Part shown: positions 33,308 through 43,054 of the stretch, piece by piece
Position numbering within the stretch: the stretch's first letter is position 1
Layout of the letters: every line of letters starts with the position of its first letter
DNA from: Paraglaciecola sp. T6c
GTDB taxonomy: Bacteria; Pseudomonadota; Gammaproteobacteria; Enterobacterales; Alteromonadaceae
Assembly: GCF_000014225.1 (NCBI RefSeq)
Contig: NC_008228.1
Span: 3,162,001 to 3,226,000, forward strand
Direction: 5' to 3'
DNA: 64,000 nucleotides
Notes under the pieces: generated by a model
Databases searched by the model: none
What the model saw: only the letters and a program-made list of their open reading frames with translations
Told to the model about the DNA's origin: nothing
Made by a program: the position numbers and the translations under genes

Positions 33308-34228
33308 CTAGAATGGCGCAAAATCATCCAATGGTGCCGTTGGCACTGCCCAGCGCTGCTTCGCATCGACTGCAACACGATCAGCGCCTTGCATCGGCAT
33401 TCTGCCATAGTCCCCATACAACCAAAGAACAAAGTTGGTACGCTCACCACTGGTGATAGGTTGCGCAGCATGCACCACATTGCCGCGATGGATCATCGCA
33501 CTGCCCGGCTTAAACGCCAAGCCAATCATTTTGCCTGTAGTGGGATCGTAGAAGTCCACATTTGAACCGGTAAATACCTCATCAGGTAAATTCAAATTAA
33601 TGTTCAAGGTGACCGCTGAGGCGTCTGTATGCGGGCGAATCGATGTATCTGTATTTGGTTTGTAATGAATCGAAAAACCAAACGTTTGGGTATCGTAACC
33701 CACTATATCAGGGAACAACAAACGGGCTATGGGGCGCATGTATCTGTCTAGCATTTCGCGATAAAACACTTGAAAGCTTGGCGCAGCCAAATACCCTTCA
33801 GAGCGACTGTCTAACATCGCACCGCGGCGGTTCAATACAATGCCGTACGGTGGGCGAAGCGGAATGTGTGCATCCCACACTTGCTCAAGATAACCGCGTA
33901 AATCAGCCAAACGCTGCGGATCAAAAAACTGGAATTCGAATACATCTGGTGCCACTTCTTGCATCAAGTCTTGTACTGCTAATTCTTTACTTGGGTCGGC
34001 CCATGCTTGCTCTACGGCGTCTCGCAAACGGCTATCGAGCAAGGAGCTGTCAAGTGTTGCCAGCGTGTCGCTGTTGCTCTCTTCCCACTCTTTCCATGCA
34101 TCGCTCAGTAAGTTGTAGTGGTTGGTCCAAAACTGCTGGACTGAAGGAGTGCGATGCAACATGGCTTCACGGGAAGGTAAATCTAAGTTGCGTGCTTGAT
34201 TTAGTTGGTTTAGTTGATTGGTTTGCAT
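33308..34228 (-). CDS. 2-oxoglutarate/Fe(II)-dependent oxygenase
   Basis: 306 residues. The iron facial triad is visible as HTD (RPHTDASAV, about 219-221) and the distal His in HRGNVVHAAQPI (about 271-276), followed by the 2OG-binding Arg in SGERTNF (about 284). Double-stranded beta-helix fold of the PhyH/prolyl-hydroxylase type. The N-terminus starts with a short NQLNQLNQ repeat. Substrate unknown; no neighbour gives a clue. Confidence 0.88.
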   Translation of the reverse strand: MQTNQLNQLNQARNLDLPSREAMLHRTPSVQQFWTNHYNLLSDAWKEWEESNSDTLATLDSSLLDSRLRDAVEQAWADPSKELAVQDLMQEVAPDVFEFQFFDPQRLADLRGYLEQVWDAHIPLRPPYGIVLNRRGAMLDSRSEGYLAAPSFQVFYREMLDRYMRPIARLLFPDIVGYDTQTFGFSIHYKPNTDTSIRPHTDASAVTLNINLNLPDEVFTGSNVDFYDPTTGKMIGLAFKPGSAMIHRGNVVHAAQPITSGERTNFVLWLYGDYGRMPMQGADRVAVDAKQRWAVPTAPLDDFAPF

Positions 34229-34654
34229 AATAAATCATCCTGTTATGTTGCACGATCTTATATCTGCAACCGAGGCGCACAATTTATTACAACTACTTTC
34301 ATGGATAAATACGCCACAAAAGGAAACAAAATCAATTAATTCTATATAATCACTTGCTAACGACTGAGCCACGCTATGCACAACCACCGCCGCAGCATCA
34401 GGTAATGCCTTCGTAGTGATAAGGCGTGATGATAAGTCGCGATGATAAGTCGCAGTGACAAAAAATTGCCGATTATGAATATGAAGATTGGGGAAAGGAC
34501 AAAAAGTCAGGCATACTTATTTTACGCAGCGTTCATACTCGCTATTTCTAAAGCTGCCCCTAAGCATTGCCAAAAAAGCAGCCAATAGCCAAGTAACAAC
34601 CTAGTCACCCTCAGAATATGAACATCGCAAGTCATAAAGGAGACCAAGATATCA
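34229..34654. other. Divergent intergenic region
   Basis: 426 bp between divergent genes. GATGATAAGTCGC occurs twice in tandem near 34427-34452. No ORF. Confidence 0.4.
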
Positions 34655-36028
34655 GTGAATAATATTAAGCTGACCCAAGACGAAAACTTGTCCATACGAG
34701 TCGGTTACCAGCTTTTGCCCAGTGATCACCAAAGACTCGACCTGTATTTTTCATTGCCTGATGAAATGGGTATCAGCGCAAAAACCTTGACCGAGGAACA
34801 GTACTTTCACCACAGCATTCAAAACCACAGTGCCTATTATTCTGACCAACTGCATGTGCCATTGGTGCGCAGCCGATACATTAGTCAAAAGAAAGGCGAA
34901 CAAAGTGATTATCGCTTAAACCTCAATTTGTATTCTTATCAAATTCGTACCGCCCTTGATACTGACATCAAGCAAACGCTTAAGCTTAAAGACAGCAAAG
35001 AGTTTTACCCCCAAGCGATAGAGCTTGCTGAGCAAACCTCTGGCCTGCTTAAAAAATTAAGGCGCTATACCCCGTCTGATGAAAAGCTGAGGGCGTATTT
35101 TGAGAATGCTGATAATTACCTGAGCTGGCAAGTGGAGCAGTCGTTTTTAAAGCTGCTATCAAGGGCGCCCAAAAGCGCAGAATACTCCAGTGAAAGAAAC
35201 TTTCTGTTCGGTTTATGCCGCCGAGAAAATGAATATCGAGAAGAAAACCAGTACAACTCGCAAACCACACTCGGTGACCCGAATCGCATTACCAATAAAA
35301 TGCGCTTGTTACAGCGTTTAATAGAATACGGAGTGGTATTTCAAAAGAAAACCAAGAACCTCAACAGCTATTTAAACCGCATCGTCAAAGGTACCGTAAC
35401 CGCGATCATTATGGCGTTTGTGATGGTATTAGTGTTAAACGCGCGAACCAATTTTACCGAGGTTACCATTGCATTGGTGGGCATGTTAGGGGTGATTTAC
35501 GGCTTACGGGAAATATTCAAAGAAGACATTACGCGTATTATTTGGCGGCGTATTCAAAAAGGCTTGCCAAAATGGCGGATTTTATACAGCCACAGTGTGA
35601 ATAAGAGCAAGGTTGCCAATCAAACCATTTGGCTTGAATACATTCGTAATAAAGATTTGCCGCCTCAAGTAGACAAACTGTTTCAAACACGTCGCCAGCA
35701 AAACAAACAAGCGGCGCAATTGCTGCATTTTCGTAGCGAAACCAAGGTCTTCGCGAAAAGCTTTTTACCGGGCTATGATGAGGTGCGCCAGCAAATTTAT
35801 TTCAATTTAACCCCCTTTATTCGGTTTCTAAGAAAGGGCGAAGGACGCCTTTATTCTTTAGAAAACAACAAAATCACTAAGCAAGCAGTGGAAAGGCGTT
35901 ATCAAATTAATGTAGTGCTAATGCACACGGATAAAGACAAGAAGCAACAAACCCAGCGCTTTAAGATCACCTTAAATCGATCGAACATCATTAATATTGA
36001 GGCGTTAGAAGTTCGCAAAAGTGAGTGA
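34655..36028 (+). CDS. Hypothetical protein with central membrane hairpin
   Basis: 457 residues starting at GTG 34655, 12 nt after AAAGGAG. The N-terminal 240 residues and C-terminal 170 residues are charged and soluble. Two membrane helices (about 249-266 and 270-288) separate them. Arg/Lys/Tyr-rich with many YxxN segments. I do not recognise a family. The arrangement, large cytoplasmic domains on both sides of a short two-helix membrane anchor, resembles some membrane-associated sensors or effectors, but nothing catalytic can be pointed to. Confidence 0.8.
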   Translation: MNNIKLTQDENLSIRVGYQLLPSDHQRLDLYFSLPDEMGISAKTLTEEQYFHHSIQNHSAYYSDQLHVPLVRSRYISQKKGEQSDYRLNLNLYSYQIRTALDTDIKQTLKLKDSKEFYPQAIELAEQTSGLLKKLRRYTPSDEKLRAYFENADNYLSWQVEQSFLKLLSRAPKSAEYSSERNFLFGLCRRENEYREENQYNSQTTLGDPNRITNKMRLLQRLIEYGVVFQKKTKNLNSYLNRIVKGTVTAIIMAFVMVLVLNARTNFTEVTIALVGMLGVIYGLREIFKEDITRIIWRRIQKGLPKWRILYSHSVNKSKVANQTIWLEYIRNKDLPPQVDKLFQTRRQQNKQAAQLLHFRSETKVFAKSFLPGYDEVRQQIYFNLTPFIRFLRKGEGRLYSLENNKITKQAVERRYQINVVLMHTDKDKKQQTQRFKITLNRSNIINIEALEVRKSE

Positions 36029-36137
36029 ACTCACCTCGCGTTAACGACTGCCGACAAACGAAGTTAATCGTGGGCGCATGAATTCACGCCCACGGACTGC
36101 CTACCTGAAAAGGTTCATTGCCAATGCGTCGGCAAAG

Positions 36138-36680
36138 TTACATGTGCTCGCTGATAGAGCCTGTAACCTTGTTGGCATCAAATATTTCAATCCAATAACC
36201 GTCAGGATCTTTTATAAAGGCGAGCCCTTTCATTGCACCATCATTGGGGCGTTTTTGAAAAGGTACGTTCAACGCTTCAAAACGCTGACAGGCAGCGTCG
36301 AGGTCGGGTACGTGAAAACCGATATGACCGAAGCCTTTTGGCTCACTGTTACCATTGTGATATTGGGTATTCTCAGGTGTATCATCCCAATTATGAGTCA
36401 GTTCAAGCATGGCTGGACGACCAAAAGTTTGCACTGTTCGCGCGTTGTCATCATTACTCACGTCAGAAAAGTCATCTCCTGCACTTAAAAAGTACAAGCT
36501 AAACTTCATTTCTGGGAAATCGAGGCGCTTTAACAGCGTCATACCCATTACCCGAGTGTAAAAATCTAACGAGCGCTTTGGGTCAGCAATGCGCAGCATC
36601 GTCTGGTTAAACACGTAACCAAGGGTGGTGGGATCTCTTTGTTCACACAGGCCGTCGGCCTTATCAAAATGACGACTCAT
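36138..36680 (-). CDS. gloA: Lactoylglutathione lyase (glyoxalase I), long Zn type
   Basis: 180 residues, longer than E. coli GloA (135) and matching the eukaryote/Pseudomonas-like Zn-dependent class. Metal ligands are Gln in NQTMLRI (about 26), Glu in AMLELTHNW (about 93), His in GHIGFHV (about 119) and Glu in YWIEIFD (about 165). Isomerises the methylglyoxal-glutathione hemithioacetal in the cytoplasm. Single gene. Confidence 0.93.
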   Translation of the reverse strand: MSRHFDKADGLCEQRDPTTLGYVFNQTMLRIADPKRSLDFYTRVMGMTLLKRLDFPEMKFSLYFLSAGDDFSDVSNDDNARTVQTFGRPAMLELTHNWDDTPENTQYHNGNSEPKGFGHIGFHVPDLDAACQRFEALNVPFQKRPNDGAMKGLAFIKDPDGYWIEIFDANKVTGSISEHM

Positions 36681-36783
36681 AAAGTTAGCTCCTCATAACA
36701 TCTAAAGTTCATATTCACTCAGTGGGGGCAAAATAGATAATTAACAATGGATTAGTGTAAAAACGATGGTAAACGCTAACATG

Positions 36784-37197
36784 CTAGGCAAACTTACACA
36801 TACCGTTTCCCAGTGATGTATTTGGTCTACTTACGTAGCCATATCGTTCATAAAATGGCTCTTTACCCTTGGCTGCCAACAAGCCAATAGTAGCGCCCTG
36901 CGCAGCTGCACTTTGCAGATATGCTTCGATGTTCAACATAATTTGGTGACCTAACCCTTGGCCTTGATGGGTCGGTGTCACTATCACATCTTGAATATAA
37001 AAATACATTGCGCCGTCGCCCACGACGCGTCCCATGGCGAGTAATGCGTGTGATTGACGGATACACACACAGTACAAGGTATTTTCAAGGCTTTTTTGGG
37101 CGATATTAATATTGATTTCTCCCCACCCTGCTTGCTTACGCAGAGCGATAAACTCCGCAACGGTTGGGTTTGCTTCTATCACTTGATACCGTTTCAC
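36784..37197 (-). CDS. GNAT-family N-acetyltransferase
   Basis: 137 residues. The acetyl-CoA-binding motif A is DVIVTPTHQGQGLGHQIM (about 73-90), with Q/RxxGxG/A as QGQGLG. Other family strands are ALLAMGRVVGD and the C-terminal FYERYGYV. Typical small GNAT of the YpeA/PhnO type; substrate unknown. Confidence 0.9.
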   Translation of the reverse strand: MKRYQVIEANPTVAEFIALRKQAGWGEININIAQKSLENTLYCVCIRQSHALLAMGRVVGDGAMYFYIQDVIVTPTHQGQGLGHQIMLNIEAYLQSAAAQGATIGLLAAKGKEPFYERYGYVSRPNTSLGNGMCKFA

Positions 37198-37460
37198 TTA
37201 TGCTCCTTGCCTGCGTTTAGCGTTTAGCGGTGATGGATACATCTCATGCTAGCCACATCATTTTCAATATTATTTTGAAAATGTTTCGTCACCACCCCAG
37301 TTTTTCTTCGAACTGCGTTGCCATAAAGTATCGCCATTGGTGCTTGAGAACAAAATTTAAATGTTCGTTCAGCCAGATGACATGTGTGTAACGTCTGTCA
37401 TCATTTTCAAAATGAAATATTACATGTATCGATTTTTAAACCCTAGTAGGAGAACAAATT

Positions 37461-38486
37461 ATGTCAGTACCTAAGCAAATGAACGCCATCGGTTTCACTC
37501 AATCATTACCTATTGAAGAACAAAATAGCCTATTTAAATTTACCATGCCTATTCCGACTTTGGGCGAAAACGATATGTTGGTGCGTGTTGTCGCCACATC
37601 CATTAACCCTGCTGATGCAAAAAACCGGGCGCTTTCCGCGATTGATACCCCTCACCCACAACCGGTTATTTTAGGTTATGACGCAGTGGGCATCGTTGAA
37701 GCACTTGGCAAAAATGCCTCAGGTTTCAGCGTGGGCGATAAAGTGTATTACGCTGGGGACGTGACCCGTGCAGGCTCAAATTCTGAATATCAAGCTGTTG
37801 ATCATCGAATCGTTGCCCATGCACCAACCAGCCAATCAGATGCTCAAGCTGCGGTAATGCCACTCGTTTCACTGACTGCCTATGAGGCGTTATTCGATCG
37901 CCTTCGTGTGTCCAAGACGCAGAAGAAAACGTTGTTGATTATTGGCGGTGCCGGTGGCGTGGGATCAATTGCTATTCAACTTGCTAAGCAGCTGACGAAC
38001 TTGACGGTTATCGCAACTGCTTCTCGCCCTGAAACCGAAAAATGGGTTCGCAGTATGGGCGCAGATTATGTGGTTAATCACAGAAACCTACTTGACTCTA
38101 CTCGTGAAAGTGGTTTTCAACATGTTGATTATATCTTCAATGTTGCCGATACGCAGGGCCATTGGGATGCCATGGTAGAGTTAATCGCGCCTCAAGGAAT
38201 GATAAGTTCAATCGTTGAGGTCAATAGCAAAGTAGATATCTCACCTTTAGCAGCAAAATCGGCAGGGTTTGTTTGGGAGCTGATGTTTACCCGCTCTATG
38301 TTCAACACCAGTGACATAGTACGTCAACAAGATATTCTGGCTGAAATAGCGCAATTACTTGACCAAGGCAGTATCAAAAGTACGTTAACTCAAACCTTCA
38401 ATGGTTTTAATGTTGACACCTTTAAAGAAGCCCATAGCGTGATCGAAAGTGGTAAATCTATTGGCAAAACAGCTGTCATTTATTAG
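37461..38486 (+). CDS. Zinc-type alcohol dehydrogenase-like MDR oxidoreductase
   Basis: 341 residues, medium-chain dehydrogenase/reductase superfamily. The N-terminal GroES-like domain has SINPADAKNR and PVILGYDAVGIV. The NADPH-binding domain has GGAGGVGSIAIQLAKQL (about 162-178). The zinc ligands of true alcohol dehydrogenases are absent, as in the quinone reductase/ZADH branch. TAGGAG precedes the ATG. Likely reduces quinones or enones. Followed by a strong terminator. Confidence 0.9.
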   Translation: MSVPKQMNAIGFTQSLPIEEQNSLFKFTMPIPTLGENDMLVRVVATSINPADAKNRALSAIDTPHPQPVILGYDAVGIVEALGKNASGFSVGDKVYYAGDVTRAGSNSEYQAVDHRIVAHAPTSQSDAQAAVMPLVSLTAYEALFDRLRVSKTQKKTLLIIGGAGGVGSIAIQLAKQLTNLTVIATASRPETEKWVRSMGADYVVNHRNLLDSTRESGFQHVDYIFNVADTQGHWDAMVELIAPQGMISSIVEVNSKVDISPLAAKSAGFVWELMFTRSMFNTSDIVRQQDILAEIAQLLDQGSIKSTLTQTFNGFNVDTFKEAHSVIESGKSIGKTAVIY

Positions 38487-38611
38487 GGTCTTAAGATTTA
38501 GAACTCTGTCAATTTAGCAGCACTCTTATAGTGCCAGCTGCTACAAGCAGGCCGATAGAATCGTCAGCAACAGGTGTAGTACCCGTTAATGTAAAACTAA
38601 CCATGCTTCTC

Positions 38612-38635
38612 AGCCCGCTTCACGCGGGCTTTTTT
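38612..38635 (+). terminator. Rho-independent terminator
   Basis: AGCCCGC (38612-38618) and GCGGGCT (38624-38630) with a 5-nt loop and TTTTT after. Ends the MDR gene. Confidence 0.9.
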
Positions 38636-38687
38636 ATAACTCTAAATTGCAGAGCAATGCATAAGCAAAAAATCAATTGCAATTAAA

Positions 38688-38702
38688 TAGACGATCGGTC
38701 TA
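38688..38702. promoter_or_regulatory. TetR-type operator, copy 1 (before acuR)
   Basis: TAGACGATCGGTCTA, an imperfect palindrome in the context AATAGACGATCGGTCTAA, 52 bp before the TetR gene. The same 18 bases recur exactly at 39412-39429, just before acuI, so this is very likely the regulator's binding site and the gene is autoregulated. Confidence 0.85.
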
Positions 38703-38753
38703 ATATATTTAGGTACCGAACTGATTTCCCCCAAGTGGTAGCTTAATACTCAG

Positions 38754-39386
38754 ATGAATGTGCAAACTACAAAACCAAGACGCGGCCGGCCGCCCAAAGT
38801 CGCTCGTGACAATTACGACACAAAAGCAGAGCTTCTGCGCGTTGGCTTAGAGCACCTAACCGAATTTGGCTTTGCCTCGTCAGGCATTGATACCATGCTG
38901 AAAAAAGCCGGTGTGCCTAAAGGCTCTTTTTATCATTACTTCGCCAGCAAAGAAGCCTACGGTGAAAGCCTGATTGCGCATTACGATAGCTACTTTTCAC
39001 GTAAGCTAGATATGCACCTGCTTAACGAACAACATGCCCCTTTGTCGCGTATCGCAAATTTTGTGGATGACGCGGCTATTGGCATGGCGCGTCACGGCTT
39101 TAAGCGCGGCTGCTTGGTGGGCAACTTAGGCCAGGAAGTGGACGCCTTACCCGTTAGCTTTCGAGCACAACTGACAAATGTTTTTTTGAATTGGCAGCGC
39201 AAGCTAGAAGCTTGTCTCATTCAAGTAAAGGCTAATGGTGACATAAATCAAAGCGCGGACTGCGGGGCACTGGCTGAGTATTTTTGGATCAGTTGGGAGG
39301 GTGCAGTCAGCCGAGCGAAGTTGGTACAAAGCGACAAGCCCCTAATGCTTTTTTTGCAGTATTTTTTACAGGCCCTGCCCAAATAA
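38754..39386 (+). CDS. acuR: AcuR-like TetR-family repressor
   Basis: 210 residues from ATG 38754. The N-terminus RRGRPPK is followed by a TetR DNA-binding domain (FASSGIDTMLKKAGVPKGSFYHYFASKEAYGESLI). Effector domain motifs GFKRGCLVGNLGQEV and EYFWISWEGAVSRAKL match AcuR, the acrylate-responsive repressor of acuI. The acuI-type reductase lies 58 bp downstream, and identical operators precede both genes. In known systems AcuR releases DNA on binding acrylate or related compounds. Confidence 0.85.
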   Translation: MNVQTTKPRRGRPPKVARDNYDTKAELLRVGLEHLTEFGFASSGIDTMLKKAGVPKGSFYHYFASKEAYGESLIAHYDSYFSRKLDMHLLNEQHAPLSRIANFVDDAAIGMARHGFKRGCLVGNLGQEVDALPVSFRAQLTNVFLNWQRKLEACLIQVKANGDINQSADCGALAEYFWISWEGAVSRAKLVQSDKPLMLFLQYFLQALPK

Positions 39387-39404
39387 GCACTTGGGCTTTT
39401 TTTT
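39377..39404 (+). terminator. Terminator overlapping the acuR stop
   Basis: GCCCAA (39377-39382) and TTGGGC (39391-39396) followed by eight T. The left arm includes the last codons, so acuI needs its own promoter, consistent with the second operator just downstream. Confidence 0.8.
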
Positions 39405-39413
39405 AGATATTAA

Positions 39414-39428
39414 TAGACGATCGGTCTA
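39414..39428. promoter_or_regulatory. TetR-type operator, copy 2 (before acuI)
   Basis: TAGACGATCGGTCTA identical to 38688-38702, lying between the acuR terminator and the acuI ribosome site (GGAGAG at 39432). Confidence 0.85.
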
Positions 39429-39443
39429 AATTGGAGAGATGAC

Positions 39444-40481
39444 ATGAATGATGCGACTACTACCCAAAACAGTACAGAAACACGAGCAGAAACCACCTTT
39501 AGCGGTATTTTAATCAACAAAGACGAGCAAGGTTATCGCGCGGCTTTACAGCAGATTGAACAAAGTGTGTTACCCGAAGGTGACGCGACAATAAACGTGC
39601 TGTACAGCACGTTGAATTACAAAGACGGATTGGCGATTACCGGTAAAAGCCCTGTGGTACGCCAGTTTCCTCTAGTGCCAGGGATTGATCTGGTCGGCGT
39701 AGTTGAGCACAGCGACAGCCCGGATTTTAAAGTAGGCGATGTGGTCATTAATAACGGCTTTGGTGTAGGTGAAAAGCACAGCGGCGGCTTAGCGCAAAAA
39801 GCCCGCATGAAAAGCGAATGGCTCATCCCCTTGCCCGCTAATATCAGCCCTAAACAAGCCATGATCATAGGCACCGCAGGTTACACCGCCATGCTGTGTG
39901 TGCTTGCGCTTGAGAAAAACGGGGTTACCCCCGAAAAAGGCGAAGTTCTGGTCACTGGAGCGAACGGCGGTGTGGGCAGTTTTGCCATCTCGATACTGGC
40001 AAAACTGGGCTATACCGTGGTGGCTTCAACCGGCCGATTGGATGAAAGCCCTTATTTGAAAGCACTAGGGGCAAATGAGGTTATTCACCGTGATACGCTA
40101 TCTAGCCAAGGCAAACCACTGGCCAAAGAACGCTGGGCTGGGGTCATTGATTCTGTAGGCAGCCACACATTAGCCAATGCTTGCGCCAGCACAAAATACG
40201 GCGGTACCGTTGCCGCCTGTGGTTTAGCCCAAGGCATGGACTTTCCAGCCAGTGTGGCACCGTTTATTTTGCGCGGTGTCACCCTTGCAGGTATCGACAG
40301 TGTTATGCGCCCCATTGAAGACAGAAAGGAAGCATGGCAGCGCTTAAGCGATATTTTAGAGCCGAGTGTGTTTGATGATATCGCCCAAGAAATCAACTTA
40401 GAACAAGTGGTAGACGCTGCAACTAAGTTACTAAATGGTGAAATTCGCGGTCGAGTGGTAGTTAACGTGCAAGGAGAATAG
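39444..40481 (+). CDS. acuI: Acrylyl-CoA reductase AcuI/YhdH
   Basis: 345 residues, MDR superfamily, YhdH/AcuI subgroup: LYSTLNYKDGLAITGK, PGIDLVGVV, the Rossmann VLVTGANGGVGSFAISILAKLGY and the C-terminal LNGEIRGRVVVN. AcuI reduces acryloyl-CoA to propionyl-CoA with NADPH, protecting cells from acrylate produced in DMSP or 3-hydroxypropionate metabolism. No DMSP lyase is in the window. About 20 extra residues (TTTQNSTETRAET) precede the usual start of the fold. Confidence 0.92.
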   Translation: MNDATTTQNSTETRAETTFSGILINKDEQGYRAALQQIEQSVLPEGDATINVLYSTLNYKDGLAITGKSPVVRQFPLVPGIDLVGVVEHSDSPDFKVGDVVINNGFGVGEKHSGGLAQKARMKSEWLIPLPANISPKQAMIIGTAGYTAMLCVLALEKNGVTPEKGEVLVTGANGGVGSFAISILAKLGYTVVASTGRLDESPYLKALGANEVIHRDTLSSQGKPLAKERWAGVIDSVGSHTLANACASTKYGGTVAACGLAQGMDFPASVAPFILRGVTLAGIDSVMRPIEDRKEAWQRLSDILEPSVFDDIAQEINLEQVVDAATKLLNGEIRGRVVVNVQGE

Positions 40482-40497
40482 TCGTTTACAAACGCAA

Positions 40498-40524
40498 AAC
40501 GCCCGACGTTATCGGGCGTTTTTT
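40498..40524. terminator. Bidirectional terminator between acuI and agar operon
   Basis: AACGCCCGA (40498-40506) and TCGGGCGTT (40512-40520), flanked by A-rich and T-rich runs. Serves both convergent transcripts. Confidence 0.9.
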
Positions 40525-40542
40525 GTTATCACTAAGCCTGTA

Positions 40543-42984
40543 TTAGTCGGCTAAGCGTTTTTGGTACATGGTGGATGTCACCTCTTTGACCGCTTGGATC
40601 ATATGCGGATATGGGATATCCGTTACCGTTACAAAGCCGATATTGGCGTTTTCGCCGTCAAATGCACGCCCCGATATGGGCTCATCTATGTATTGAAACC
40701 AATGGGCCCCGACCATATACGGCTTGTCTAACACGCTTTGCATGTAATCTTTGTACATTTGGGCTCTGTCTTGCTGGTTTGCGCTGTGCACAATACCCGG
40801 GTTGTACATGCCTGAATCTGTCGTGCTGCCAATATGAAACTCACCAATCACTACGGGTAAGTCGACTTCTTCAAGGAACTTCCAATAGTCTTCTTGCACC
40901 CCTTCCTCATAAATATTGAAGCTCAGTACGTCAGAGTATTTCAAAGAGGCAGTAATGATTTCATCAGGCATGCCCCAGTTGGCCATGCGCGCGCCCATGT
41001 ACAAGTGCTCTGGCAGCGCCGCTTCTAAGGTATTGTGTACCACTTTAAAGTACTGCTCACCCAGCATCTCGAGCATTTTTGACAAATCAGCAATTTGGGC
41101 ATCGGTGTGCGTGCTGACGCTGGCGTCATCTTCAAACATTTGCCAACTATCGAAGTGTGATGACCATGCAGAATTCAATGCATCGATCGTCTGGTATTTT
41201 TGCTGCAAATGGGCTGCAAAGGCCGTTTTTGCAGGGCTCTTCTCAATATTTTTTGATAGTGCATCAAGGATCACCCCATAGCGTTGTGACACTGTGCCTT
41301 CACGCTCTCCCCAGCTCTTCTCATTATCAATAAAAATACCCGCACACCAAGGTGACGCTTGAATATTTTCGGCAATAGCATCGATAGTGACCTTTGCTCG
41401 CTGTGCAAATACGGGATCAAAAGGATCTGGCATCAAGCCCCAATGATTAGTGTGACCCGACAGTGTTTGGTAATCGCCGATGATCCAACCATTGGCGAAA
41501 TAAGGCACTTGCTCTGATTGATAAAACGCTGGGTCTACCCAGTTACCAAAAGAGGTAAACCCCCAGTCATGCATACGCTGTGCGGTGACGTCATGCCATT
41601 TTTTTACGTAGGAAGGATCGCTGCCTTGATTTTCGCCTGCTTTTTCACCTTCACCTGCGCGTAGGTCGTCATCACCGTATCTACGTTCTAAATTAGCGCG
41701 GTAAAAGCTGTAGGTCTCGCCGTAAGGAATAGGCCCTTTGTGGGTAGAGCGGCGATAGCTATAGTGCTCAGAGAGCTCATCATCATAGCTTGGTAACCAC
41801 TGAAACATATCGTTGCGCGCCTTTGAAATGACATAGCGTTTTTCTTTTGCGCTGTCAGGAACAGATACAATTCCCATGGAATCTTCTGGGGTAATTTCAT
41901 CACTGGTGCGCACGCGAATACTCGGTTGGTCGTAGTCTATTCCGGTTAACGTACTCATGTTTGCCATACGCACGTTAGCTGGCCCGTGTGAGAAAAACAG
42001 ATAGCCATCAGGGTCGACCATCCACCACTTACCATCGACCTTTTCCGTTCTAAAAAAGCCGGTTGCTTCACGTTTTGGGGCTTTGGTATAACCACCAAAA
42101 CGAGAACGGTCTGGCATACCCGATGATTTGGCTAGCTTGGCCAGTTCTTCATCGGCTTGTTGTTTTAGTTGGGCATCTGAATGCACATCTAAGGGGGTGC
42201 TTTGTTTGGCGTTTTGCCCGTATTTATCGATTAATCCGACCGATACGTTCGGGTCGTGAGCTGGATTCGCGCGCAGACGCACATCATCCAAAATCACAGA
42301 TTTGTTTTCCAATATTCCAATAGTGAAGAAATTAAGCGCGGTGAGTTGGCTATAGTCTTGCTCTGCTTTGCGCCAAGAACGCCACACCATTAAGTCGTCT
42401 TGGGTTTGCCAATGAGGCACATCTCCCCACATGCCGCTGTCGGTTTCTGCTTCAATACCATCGAGGGGAAAATACACCGTGCCTTTGTAATTCGGAGCCA
42501 GAGAAATTGAGTGACTCTGGATTTGTCCGTTTACATTTTCCAAAGACAAGTACAAATGAACTGAATCTGGGCTGGTGTTTTGCACATCAAAGGCAATGTT
42601 GTAGTTTTCGTACTCCCTAAGATCCCAAGGCTTCGGTGGCTCTACGCGCAACGTGGAAATATTACCGGTTTTCGCAAACTCCACCGCTAATTGCTTGTCA
42701 ATTAAGCTCTCGCTGCTGGTGATCTGCGCGAATGAGGTATCACTTTGCTGCAGCCAGTTAAGTTGCTCTTGGTTATCAAAGTCAATCAGTGAGACGATTT
42801 TTTGCTCGTTGGTAAACGCGTCCTCTGCACTGCCTAGTGGGCTACCGTTTCCAGCAAGGTCTTGTGGAACACCCTGAGCCTGAGCAATTTCATGTTGATC
42901 ATGACTACAGCCGGTTAGGGTAATAGCTAGCGCAATCGCGCTTGCCCTAAAGGCGACCTTTGTAATGAATTGTGGGTATTTCAT
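40543..42984 (-). CDS. GH50 beta-agarase, lipoprotein
   Basis: 813 residues from ATG 42984 (MKYPQFITKVAFRASAIA); upstream codons to 43041 have no signal. The signal peptide ends in a lipobox (ITLTGC), so it is a lipoprotein, probably on the outer membrane. Residues about 60-250 form a carbohydrate-binding-like beta domain, followed by the GH50 TIM barrel. By comparison with characterised GH50 agarases the acid/base is Glu555 (IDNEKSWG) and the nucleophile Glu715 (VIGEFHIG). GH50 enzymes cleave beta-1,4 bonds of agarose, often releasing neoagarobiose. Last gene of the operon, 70 bp after the lactonase. Confidence 0.93.
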   Translation of the reverse strand: MKYPQFITKVAFRASAIALAITLTGCSHDQHEIAQAQGVPQDLAGNGSPLGSAEDAFTNEQKIVSLIDFDNQEQLNWLQQSDTSFAQITSSESLIDKQLAVEFAKTGNISTLRVEPPKPWDLREYENYNIAFDVQNTSPDSVHLYLSLENVNGQIQSHSISLAPNYKGTVYFPLDGIEAETDSGMWGDVPHWQTQDDLMVWRSWRKAEQDYSQLTALNFFTIGILENKSVILDDVRLRANPAHDPNVSVGLIDKYGQNAKQSTPLDVHSDAQLKQQADEELAKLAKSSGMPDRSRFGGYTKAPKREATGFFRTEKVDGKWWMVDPDGYLFFSHGPANVRMANMSTLTGIDYDQPSIRVRTSDEITPEDSMGIVSVPDSAKEKRYVISKARNDMFQWLPSYDDELSEHYSYRRSTHKGPIPYGETYSFYRANLERRYGDDDLRAGEGEKAGENQGSDPSYVKKWHDVTAQRMHDWGFTSFGNWVDPAFYQSEQVPYFANGWIIGDYQTLSGHTNHWGLMPDPFDPVFAQRAKVTIDAIAENIQASPWCAGIFIDNEKSWGEREGTVSQRYGVILDALSKNIEKSPAKTAFAAHLQQKYQTIDALNSAWSSHFDSWQMFEDDASVSTHTDAQIADLSKMLEMLGEQYFKVVHNTLEAALPEHLYMGARMANWGMPDEIITASLKYSDVLSFNIYEEGVQEDYWKFLEEVDLPVVIGEFHIGSTTDSGMYNPGIVHSANQQDRAQMYKDYMQSVLDKPYMVGAHWFQYIDEPISGRAFDGENANIGFVTVTDIPYPHMIQAVKEVTSTMYQKRLAD

Positions 42985-43054
42985 GTTGTTGTTTCCGTTA
43001 TTAAATAGGGTGCTCAACCTTGGGTATGTGCGGATACACAAGGCTGAGCAGAGC

